64,000 bases of DNA. It comes from Actinomadura mexicana. GTDB taxonomy: Bacteria; Actinomycetota; Actinomycetes; Streptosporangiales; Streptosporangiaceae. A program made the position numbers and the translations under genes. Within the stretch, counting starts at the first letter, position 1; each line of letters begins with the position of its first letter. The notes beneath the pieces are model-generated. The model was not told the DNA's origin and did not search any database. It was given only the letters and a program-made list of their open reading frames with translations. This document shows, one piece after another, positions 57,563-64,000 of this stretch. The stretch lies in assembly GCF_900188105.1 (NCBI RefSeq), contig NZ_FZNP01000001.1, positions 620,001 through 684,000 of the forward strand. The letters are read 5' to 3'.

Positions 57563-58662
57563 GGCCGCGTCCCCGTCGCCGTGCGGCCCTGCCCGCCCCG
57601 CCCGCCGCCCGCGCCGGGCAGCGGCACGTCGAACGCGGTCGCCTTGGGCTTGACCGCGCAGACGTCGATGAGGATCTGGCAGATGTCCAGCGGGAGGTCG
57701 TCGCGTGCCTGGGCGATCAGGGTGCCCTCCGGGCCGGGGATGCGGATGATCTGCGCCAGCAGGCCGAAGAACCCGGTCAGGCTGTCCAGCAGCACCGGGA
57801 CGTTGCGGCGCTGCCCGTTGAACACCCGCACGACCCGGCCGCCCGAGTCGATGATCCTGCCGAGGTTGCGGCCGTGCTGCTCCAGGTTCGCGCCGACCGT
57901 CTGGCCGAGCCGCGTCGACTCGTCCAGCAGCTGGGTGACCTTGTCGGGTCGCTCGTTGACGACCTGGGAGAGCCGGTTGAAGTCCCCGGCGAACCGGGTG
58001 AGGGTGTCGCCGCGCGACTCCAGCGTCCCGGACAGGCCGTTGATGTCGTTCAGCAGCGACTGGATCGCGGCCCGGTCCTTGTAGGTCGCGTCGACGACGA
58101 TCGCGCCGTTGTCGATCGTCCGGCGCAGCGCCGGCCCCTGCCCGGAGAGCCCGGCGCCGAACGTGTGCAGGAGGGTCGCCACGTCGTCGGGGTTGATCGC
58201 CTGCGTGAGCCGGTAGGTGGGCCAGGCCGTGTCCGACAGCTCCTTCGGGTCGTTGGTCTTCGCGATCCGCCCGCCGTCCTTCAGGTAGGGGCCGGTCAGC
58301 TCGTGCGCGCCGAGGTCGAGGGCGAGGTCCTTCGGGCCGAACACCGAGACCGGCTCGACCGTCGCGACGGCCGTGTCGGCCACCCTGACGCCCTTGTCGA
58401 CCCGGAGCCGGACGGTGACCCCGCCGTTGCGGTCGAGCTTGACCTTCTCGACCGCGCCGACCGCGATCCCGCGGACCTTCACGTCGGACTTGCCGGGGTC
58501 GAGGCCCTGCCCGGCGCGGCCGAACGTCGCGTCGTAGTAGGTGGAGCCCGCGTGGGACGGCGTGGAGCCGATCGCGACGAACGCCGCGGCCGCCGCGATG
58601 ACGCCGGCGCCGACCAGCCCGAAGGCCGTCCGGGAGCGGCTGGACATCGATTCGTCGCTCAT
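57559..58662 (-). CDS. mceA: Mce family protein, MceA position
   Basis: A 367-residue protein. N-terminal anchor (GLVGAGVIAAAAAFVAIG), MCE domain (DATFGRAGQGLDPGKSDVKVRGIAVG), helical part, and a Gly/Arg-rich end. ICQILIDVCAVK holds a cysteine pair. The start may be ATG 58662 or the Met six codons in. It begins in an ATGA overlap with yrbEB. Confidence 0.92.
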   Translation of the reverse strand: MSDESMSSRSRTAFGLVGAGVIAAAAAFVAIGSTPSHAGSTYYDATFGRAGQGLDPGKSDVKVRGIAVGAVEKVKLDRNGGVTVRLRVDKGVRVADTAVATVEPVSVFGPKDLALDLGAHELTGPYLKDGGRIAKTNDPKELSDTAWPTYRLTQAINPDDVATLLHTFGAGLSGQGPALRRTIDNGAIVVDATYKDRAAIQSLLNDINGLSGTLESRGDTLTRFAGDFNRLSQVVNERPDKVTQLLDESTRLGQTVGANLEQHGRNLGRIIDSGGRVVRVFNGQRRNVPVLLDSLTGFFGLLAQIIRIPGPEGTLIAQARDDLPLDICQILIDVCAVKPKATAFDVPLPGAGGGRGGQGRTATGTRP

Positions 58663-59513
58663 CCGGTCAGCCTCACCGTGCCGCCGTGGCCCCAGAAGAT
58701 GTACGACAGGACCAGGTTCATCAGGATCATCAGGATGGTCGACTCCCGGATGGCGCGGCCGGCGGCGACGCCGACGCCGACCGGCCCGCCCGCCGCGTAG
58801 TAGCCGCGGTAGCAGTGGATGAACATGATGATGAAGGCGAACACCGCGACCTTGATGACGCTGTAGAACACGTCGATCGGCGGCAGGTAGAGGTGGAAGT
58901 AGTAGTCGTAGATGCCGGGTGAGAGGCCGAAGTACTGGATCGTGATGAACCTCGTGGCGAAGAACGCCATGAACAGCGAGACCAGGTACAGCGGCACCAG
59001 CGCGATGACGCCCGCGGCGACCCGGGTGCACACCAGGTAGGCCAGCGAGTTGATGCCCATGACCTCCAGCGCGTCGATCTCCTCCGAGATCCGCATCGCG
59101 CCGATCTCGGCGGTGAACCCGGTGCCGACCTGCGCGACCAGCGCGACGCCCGCGATGATCGGGGTGACCTCGCGGACGTTGGAGTAGCTCGCGACCAGTC
59201 CGGTGAACGCCTCGGCGCCGATGCGCTCCAGCCCGGGGTAGCCCTGGAGGCCGACCATGGCGCCGGTGGCGAGCGACATCGTCGCGATCACGAAGATCAT
59301 GCCGCCGCCGATGACGAGCGCGCCCACGCCGACGGTGATGTCGCTGACCTGCTTGGCGAGGGTCTTGCCGTACTTGCGGCGGATGATGATGTCGACCAGG
59401 AGGTGGTACAGGACCCGGCCGAGGAACACCGGCAGGTCGGCCGACGCGGCGAGGCCCGCGGTGCGGCCCCTGACGGCGCGGCCCAGCTTGCGGACGGGGA
59501 ATATGGCGACCAT
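58659..59513 (-). CDS. yrbEB: YrbE/MlaE-type permease, second (YrbEB)
   Basis: A 284-residue integral membrane protein of the MlaE family with about five to six helices. The conserved core EIGAMRISEEIDALEVMGINSLAYLV carries the coupling-helix motif that contacts an MlaF/MceG ATPase. It pairs with yrbEA and forms the inner-membrane part of the Mce importer. It starts in a TGATG overlap with yrbEA. No ATPase gene is in the operon. Confidence 0.94.
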   Translation of the reverse strand: MVAIFPVRKLGRAVRGRTAGLAASADLPVFLGRVLYHLLVDIIIRRKYGKTLAKQVSDITVGVGALVIGGGMIFVIATMSLATGAMVGLQGYPGLERIGAEAFTGLVASYSNVREVTPIIAGVALVAQVGTGFTAEIGAMRISEEIDALEVMGINSLAYLVCTRVAAGVIALVPLYLVSLFMAFFATRFITIQYFGLSPGIYDYYFHLYLPPIDVFYSVIKVAVFAFIIMFIHCYRGYYAAGGPVGVGVAAGRAIRESTILMILMNLVLSYIFWGHGGTVRLTG

Positions 59514-60316
59514 CAGAACCTCGGGGGGAAGAGGACCTGGTAGATCATGGTGAGGATGTAGTTCGTCGCGAACACCACGATCGAGGTGACGACCACGGCC
59601 CGGTTCACCGCGCGGCCGACGCCCACGGGTCCGTAGTCGCAGTTCATGCCCATGTAGCAGGCGACCGCGGCGGCGATGAATCCGAACACCCACGCCTTGA
59701 ACAGCGTGATCATCAGGTCCGAGAACTGCAGCAGGGTGGTGGCGCCGTCGAAGAACGCGCCCGGGCTGACGCCCTGCTGGATGACGTTGAAGTAGTACCC
59801 GCCGATGACGCCCGCGAGGATCACCACCGAGCAGAGCAGTCCGGACACCATGCTCGCCGCCCACAGCCTGGGGGTGACCAGGCGGTGGATCGGGTTGATG
59901 CCCATGACCTCCATCGCCGCGAGTTCGTCGCGGATGTTGCGGGCCCCCATGTCGGCGGTGATGGCCGACCCGCCCACGCCGGAGACCAGCAGCGCCGCGG
60001 CCAGCGGCGCCACCTGCTGGATCATCGCCGCGGTGAGCAGCGCCCCGGTGCCCGACTGCGCGCCGAGCTGCCGGGCGATGTCGCCCACCTGGAGCGAGAT
60101 GGTCGCGCCGAGCGGCACGGCGATGAGCATGACCGGCACGCTCGTGACGCGTGCGAGGAACCAGCACTGCTCGACGAATTCGCCCCACCACTGGCGCAGG
60201 TCCCAGGTGCGGCGCAGCCCTTCGAGCAGGGTCACGCACAGCAGCCCGGTCTCGTCGAGTGCTCTCCCGACGCGTCTGCGTGCCAGGTCCGGGGCCTTGG
60301 TCAGGCTCAGGGCCAT
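59513..60316 (-). CDS. yrbEA: YrbE/MlaE-type permease, first (YrbEA)
   Basis: A 267-residue membrane protein. ITADMGARNIRDELAAMEVMGINPIHRLV is the MlaE signature (in parts), followed by hydrophobic helices including GLLCSVVILAGVIGGYYF. It is the first gene of the operon and begins about 290 bases from the divergent MarR gene. The eight-gene set yrbEA to mceF imports lipids (sterols or fatty acids in known cases) with an ATPase encoded elsewhere. Confidence 0.94.
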   Translation of the reverse strand: MALSLTKAPDLARRRVGRALDETGLLCVTLLEGLRRTWDLRQWWGEFVEQCWFLARVTSVPVMLIAVPLGATISLQVGDIARQLGAQSGTGALLTAAMIQQVAPLAAALLVSGVGGSAITADMGARNIRDELAAMEVMGINPIHRLVTPRLWAASMVSGLLCSVVILAGVIGGYYFNVIQQGVSPGAFFDGATTLLQFSDLMITLFKAWVFGFIAAAVACYMGMNCDYGPVGVGRAVNRAVVVTSIVVFATNYILTMIYQVLFPPRF

Positions 60317-60567
60317 CAGCCGGTGCCCTCCCCCGGGGCGGGGTCGAGAAGGGTCACTCCAGCCTCCTTCGTGCTCGGACGTCGGCGCTCATCCGAAACA
60401 CCGGATCTGCCGGTACCGCGGAGGCGCCCTCGTCATGCTCGTTCGCGCGCCACAGCGGTCTCGGGCGAGACCGGTTACCACACGCGACTCCGCGCACCCT
60501 CAAGAGCACACGGGCTCCGCCTGTGATTTGAGGCACTCTATTGGAAGAAGGTCTAAGAAGCGAGTAC

Positions 60568-60596
60568 TTACATCTGGTTTTGTCCGAAGCTACGAT
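60568..60596 (+). promoter_or_regulatory. Promoter giving a leaderless marR transcript
   Basis: TTACAT at 60568-60573, a 17-base spacer and TACGAT at 60591-60596. The GTG start lies six bases after the -10, so the transcript should begin at the start codon. The about 285-base region (60317-60602) also has to hold the mce promoter; no clear one was found on the other strand. Confidence 0.65.
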
Positions 60597-60602
60597 CAGC
60601 CG

Positions 60603-61181
60603 GTGCAGACCGAGGCGCGACAAGGCGTAGAAGACGAGATGGACGACGGCGTGGACCCGCTGGTCATGGGCGTGCGCGACCGCTGGGAGGGCCAGGGGCT
60701 GCTCGGCGATCCGTGGCCGTTCCTGGCGATCTGTTCGGTCGGGCGGCTCAACCAGCTGCTGAAGAAGGCCCTGGAGGTGGAGCTGAAGCGGCTGGATCTC
60801 ACCCAGACCGGCTACTTCCTGCTGACCACGCTCGCCCTCACCGTCCACGGGCGGGCGCGGCTGAGCACGCTCGGCCGGATCCTGATGATGCACCCGACGA
60901 CGGTGAAGCTCACCGTGGACCAGCTGGAGGCGGCCGGGCTCGTCGGCCGGACCCCGCACCCCCGCGACCGGCGCGCCACGCTCGTCGAGATCACCGCGGC
61001 GGGACGGGAGCGGGCCAACGAGGTGAGCCAGGCGCTGGAAGCGCCCGGTGGCGCGCTCGCGGCGTTCGACGGGATGCACCGCGAGCTGTTCGAGGCGCTG
61101 CAGCCCGCGCGCCTGGCCGCCGGCGACGTGGAACTGCTGAACCCCGGCGGGGGTCGCGGCCGTGGACGACGGGCAGGGTGA
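60603..61181 (+). CDS. MarR-family transcriptional regulator
   Basis: A 192-residue winged-helix protein: RLDLTQTGYFLLTTLALTVHG, RLSTLGRILMMHPTTVKLTVDQLEAAGLVGR (recognition helix) and the wing HPRDRRATLVEITAAG (in parts). A GTG start at 60603 fits a leaderless mRNA; an ATG at 60639 is the alternative. Being divergent from the mce operon it is the obvious candidate to control it, in response to a lipid ligand or other signal. Confidence 0.9.
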   Translation: MQTEARQGVEDEMDDGVDPLVMGVRDRWEGQGLLGDPWPFLAICSVGRLNQLLKKALEVELKRLDLTQTGYFLLTTLALTVHGRARLSTLGRILMMHPTTVKLTVDQLEAAGLVGRTPHPRDRRATLVEITAAGRERANEVSQALEAPGGALAAFDGMHRELFEALQPARLAAGDVELLNPGGGRGRGRRAG

Positions 61182-61253
61182 ACCGGGTATCGTCCGGCCT
61201 GCGTACTTGCTCTTCGAGAGCACCACACCCGGGCGATAAGGCAGTCTTCTCCT

Positions 61254-62153
61254 ATGCCACAGAGTCACGGCACACGCAGACGTCCCGCCGAGGAAACCAA
61301 GGGCGCTCAGGGGAGCGCCGGGGGCCGTCGCGGCTCCAGGAGGGCCGGCACGAGGCGCGCCGCGCGCGTGCCGGAGCCGCGCAGGACGCCTGACGGCAGC
61401 GGCCCGGGAGCACCTCACGGACCGGATCCGCTGGAGTCGGACGGCTTCCGCGACCCGTACGAGGAGATGGAGCCGCCCCGGGAGGCGCGCGAGGGCAGGC
61501 GGCGCGTCCGGCGGGTACTCACCAGCAACGTCACCATCACGATCGCGGCGATCGGCGTGCTCGGCGGTGCGCTGACGGTGGTCGACCTCGGCAGCTTCGT
61601 CGACGACGCGAGCGAGCCGCCCAAGGCCGCGAGCGCGGGGCTGTCCACCAACGACATGCTCGCGAAGCTGACCTCGGCGTCCGACATGGACAAGGTCGCG
61701 GCCGACGCGGTCGCCGTCGCCAAGAAGCGCGCCTACGAGGAGCACCAGCGGGAGCTGAAGCGGCTCAAGGAGAAGGCCAAGCGCGACGCGGCGGCGCGGG
61801 CGAAGCTCAAGGCCGAGCAGGAGCGCGAGCGGCTCGCCAAGTCGAACCCGAGCGCCGGTCAGAACAAGGCGTACGGCAGGAAGATGAGCGCGCTCAAGGG
61901 ATGGGACCGCTGCTGGCCGTCCCTGCTGACGCTGTGGAACCACGAGAGCGGCTGGAACGAGCGGGCCGAGAACCCGTCCAGCGGCGCCTACGGCATCCCG
62001 CAGGCGCTGCCCGGCTCCAAGCTGGCCAGCGCCGGCGCCGACTGGCGCACCAGTTCGCCCACCCAGATCGCGTGGGGGCTCGGCTACATCAAGGCGCGCT
62101 ACAAGGACCCGTGCGGCGCCTGGGCCTGGTGGCAGGCGCACAACTGGTACTGA
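61254..62153 (+). CDS. Lytic transglycosylase-like (SLT/aggregation-factor C-terminal domain) membrane protein
   Basis: A 299-residue protein. A basic, disordered N-terminus (about 1-90), a membrane helix (ITIAAIGVLGGALTVVDLG), a Lys/Arg/Glu coiled coil (EEHQRELKRLKEKAKRDAAAR), then a C-terminal lysozyme-like domain: LWNHESGWNERAENPSSGAYGIPQALPG (read in parts), where the Glu in NHESGW is the likely catalytic acid, then QIAWGLGYIKARY. It should act on peptidoglycan outside the membrane. It follows the MarR gene after 72 bases. Confidence 0.87.
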   Translation: MPQSHGTRRRPAEETKGAQGSAGGRRGSRRAGTRRAARVPEPRRTPDGSGPGAPHGPDPLESDGFRDPYEEMEPPREAREGRRRVRRVLTSNVTITIAAIGVLGGALTVVDLGSFVDDASEPPKAASAGLSTNDMLAKLTSASDMDKVAADAVAVAKKRAYEEHQRELKRLKEKAKRDAAARAKLKAEQERERLAKSNPSAGQNKAYGRKMSALKGWDRCWPSLLTLWNHESGWNERAENPSSGAYGIPQALPGSKLASAGADWRTSSPTQIAWGLGYIKARYKDPCGAWAWWQAHNWY

Positions 62154-62189
62154 GCCCAACGGGGCGCCCCGGCCTGGCACCATGGGGGG

Positions 62190-62861
62190 ATGCGGACGAG
62201 CAGGGCGCGCCGCGCCGGCGACGAGCGGGCGAACGGCACGGGTGAGGGCGCCGGGACCGAGGGCGGCGCAAGCCGCCAGTGGGCCCGCGCCGACGCGACC
62301 CGCCAGGCGCTGCTGACCGCGGCGCTGCGGGTCTTCGCCGACCGCGGCTACGCCGACGCGGGCATCGCGGAGATCGTCGAGCGGTCCGGCATCAGCGTCG
62401 GCAGCCTCTACCACCACTACGGCGGCAAGGCCGGCCTCTACGTGGCGCTGTGGGAGGACCTCACCGAGGAGCAGGAGGCGAGCGCCGCGCAGGCGGTGTC
62501 CGCCGCCCGCAAGGACGGCGAGTCCGACCCGATCGCGCTGTTCATCGCGGGCGCCCGCGCCTACCTGCGGGTGTGCTGGGAGCGGCGCGAGGCGGCCCGG
62601 CTGTTCCTGGCCGGCGAGGGCCCGTCCGGGTCGTCGCTGATGCGCCGCAGCCGCGCCCAGCACTGGATCGCGCAGAACACCAAGCTGCTGCGCGGCCCGT
62701 CCGGCGACGCGCACGCCGGACGTCCCGAGCAGGTGCTGAGCCTCGTGCTCACGACGGTGATCGGCGAGGCCGGGCGGGAGATCGCCACCGCCGAGGACGA
62801 GGCGGAGGCCGCCGAGATCATCGACGAGGTGTGCCGCATCCTGATCCGGCTGGCCCGCTGA
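62190..62861 (+). CDS. TetR-family transcriptional regulator
   Basis: A 223-residue regulator. The HTH (ALLTAALRVFADRGYADAG; IAEIVERSGISVGSLYHHYGGKAGLY) is at about 40-90, with a helical ligand domain after. A 30-residue Gly/Ala/Arg-rich extension precedes it. It lies 36 bases after the transglycosylase-like gene. The target is unknown; no operator was identified. Confidence 0.9.
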   Translation: MRTSRARRAGDERANGTGEGAGTEGGASRQWARADATRQALLTAALRVFADRGYADAGIAEIVERSGISVGSLYHHYGGKAGLYVALWEDLTEEQEASAAQAVSAARKDGESDPIALFIAGARAYLRVCWERREAARLFLAGEGPSGSSLMRRSRAQHWIAQNTKLLRGPSGDAHAGRPEQVLSLVLTTVIGEAGREIATAEDEAEAAEIIDEVCRILIRLAR

Positions 62862-62930
62862 CCTCCTGGCGCGGGGTCTCCGCCGGCGCCATGGCGGACT
62901 CCGGAAGCCGTGTCCCGGCGGACGCGGTGG

Positions 62931-64000
62931 TCAGGGGCGGGCGGTGTGGACCCGGCGGACGGAGAGCCGGATCGGGGGGACCGGCTGGACCGGGCGCGGA
63001 TGCCGGGCGCGGGCAGGCTGCGGCGGGAGCGTGCGGAGCCGGGCCGCGGTGGGGCGCTTGTCCGCGAGTCGCGAACCGGCGGCGCGCAGGCGGCGGCGCG
63101 CGGCGAGCGGGACGCGGCCGTCGGAGCGCCGGATCAGCCGCATCCGGAGCAGTAGGAGCACCACCCCGGCCGCCAGTGCGGCGAGGAACCCCGCCTGGAG
63201 CGCGGTCAACTCCTCGACGGTGAACGGCTCGGGGGGCAGCCTGCGCAGGTTCGACACCGGGACGAGGGGCCCGGAGGCGGGCGCGATCTGCGGGGACTCG
63301 GCGGACACGATCGGCGGCAGCGCCACCTGCGGCCCGGCCATGCCGGCGAGGGGGTTGAAGTCGGGCGGGGTCAGCGGCGGGACGCCGGGCGTCGTCGGGC
63401 CGATCCCCGGCGGCAGCGCCCCGGACGCGGACGTGATGATCAGCTTGTAGCTGCGGAACACGCTCCTGGCACGCGCCGCCGAGACGGCCGCCCGCAGGGT
63501 GATCACGCCGGGCTCCGCACCGGACGGGGCCCGCACGGTCGCGATCGCGGAGGCGCCGCCGGATCCGACACTGCCGAGGGACTGCGTCCGGGGACCGACC
63601 GTGGCGCCCGAGGCCGACATCCGCAGGACGATCCCGTTCGCGGTGGCGTTCGCCGACGCCACCCGCACGGTCGCGGTGATCGAGCCGCCGGGCCGCATCG
63701 TCGCCGCCGAAACCGTCAGCCCCAGGGACAGTACCGGCGTCTTGGGCTTGCCCGGGCCGGCCGGCGGATGCGTCGGCGGGTTGGTGGGCGGATCGGTCGG
63801 CGGATCCGTGGGCGGGTCCGTGGGCGGATCGGTCGGCGGGTCCGTCGGCGGATCCGTGGGCGGATCGGTCGGCGGATCGGTCGGCGGATCCGTGGGCGGA
63901 TCGGTCGGCGGATCGGTCGGCGGGTCCGTCGGCGGGTCGGAGGGCGGATCGGTCGGCGGATCGGTCGGCGTCTCCGTCGGCGGGTCGGTCGGCGTTTCGG
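62931..64000 (-). CDS. Surface protein with Thr-Asp-Pro-Pro repeats and C-terminal membrane anchor, 5' part missing
   Basis: At least 355 codons are visible; the start lies beyond the right edge. About 20 TDPP-type repeats (63763-64000) precede a beta-rich domain (LSLGLTVSAATMRPGGSITATVRVAS; GVITLRAAVSAA), then a Pro-rich spacer (ALPPGIGPTTPGVPPLTPPDF), one membrane helix (QAGFLAALAAGVVLLLLRMRLI) and a basic tail of about 70 residues. It should sit in the envelope with the repeat as a stalk. No LPxTG motif is seen. Confidence 0.8.
   Translation of the reverse strand, partial: ETPTDPPTETPTDPPTDPPSDPPTDPPTDPPTDPPTDPPTDPPTDPPTDPPTDPPTDPPTDPPTDPPTDPPTNPPTHPPAGPGKPKTPVLSLGLTVSAATMRPGGSITATVRVASANATANGIVLRMSASGATVGPRTQSLGSVGSGGASAIATVRAPSGAEPGVITLRAAVSAARARSVFRSYKLIITSASGALPPGIGPTTPGVPPLTPPDFNPLAGMAGPQVALPPIVSAESPQIAPASGPLVPVSNLRRLPPEPFTVEELTALQAGFLAALAAGVVLLLLRMRLIRRSDGRVPLAARRRLRAAGSRLADKRPTAARLRTLPPQPARARHPRPVQPVPPIRLSVRRVHTARP
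63763..64000. repeat. 12-bp tandem repeat encoding Thr-Asp-Pro-Pro
   Basis: About 20 copies of GGCGGATCGGTC or close variants (+ strand), in frame with the gene at 62931 and continuing to the window edge. The unit is a multiple of three, so changes in copy number alter stalk length only. Confidence 0.92.

Noticed and set aside
63763..64000. CRISPR-like or intergenic satellite
   Set aside because: The 12-bp unit keeps one open frame and encodes TDPP repeats continuous with a surface protein.

Overview
The window is GC-rich actinobacterial DNA, most like a filamentous member of the Thermomonosporaceae/Streptosporangiales (for example Actinomadura). This rests on the very high G+C third positions, many GTG starts, a conservon, DUF2637, DUF2470 and DUF993 proteins, a yrbE-mce operon, family 2B encapsulin shells, and a TTA codon in a regulator. 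The genus is an inference. No RNA gene, insertion sequence, CRISPR array or replication origin was seen.

Layout. 1-11.98 kb is a carbohydrate-use locus. A LacI regulator and the start of an enolase-superfamily gene run leftward. To the right lie an ABC importer with an NMT1/SsuA-type binding protein, a Gfo/Idh/MocA oxidoreductase, a DUF993 protein, a TIM-barrel isomerase, a permease, a secreted PQQ-type sugar dehydrogenase and a secreted LamG-like protein. Two promoters of the same design, each with GAAAGCGCTTTC operators just after the -10, tie the two halves into one likely LacI regulon. 12-19 kb holds a beta-propeller protein, galT, a conservon (cvnA-cvnC-cvnD without the roadblock gene) and an orphan lipoprotein binding protein. 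19.4-23.8 kb carries an encapsulin operon with two different cNMP-domain shell proteins and a polyprenyl diphosphate synthase cargo. 24.2-32.4 kb holds an MHS transporter, a LapA-like protein, lpdA, a hemerythrin protein, a DUF2637 protein, a D-amino-acid oxidase-like enzyme and a divergent PucR regulator.

32.5-37.3 kb looks acquired. It has a short RiPP-type precursor directly followed by a protein isoaspartyl methyltransferase homologue with a C-terminal extension and no ATP-grasp ligase, the arrangement known for imiditides. An unknown gene, an HTH/TPR regulator with a TTA codon and an RsbW-like ATPase follow. 37.4-50 kb holds dimethylargininase, MFS, XRE-cupin, thioredoxin-reductase-like, WS/DGAT, ung, plsC, AAA, a trans-sulfuration enzyme and a DUF2470 protein. 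Two tandem DtxR/IdeR-type iron boxes lie between the DUF2470 gene and a divergent cysteine-less rpsD. 51-60.3 kb is a complete yrbEA-yrbEB-mceABCDEF-mas operon, divergent from a leaderless MarR gene. The right edge has a transglycosylase-like protein, a TetR regulator and a Thr-Asp-Pro-Pro repeat surface protein cut by the window end.

Three genes (polyprenyl synthase, MHS transporter, dimethylargininase) end in short tandem repeats that copy the stop codon several times. The repeat sequences are unrelated and their periods are not multiples of three. Most tightly packed operons are translationally coupled through ATGA, GTGA or TGATG overlaps.
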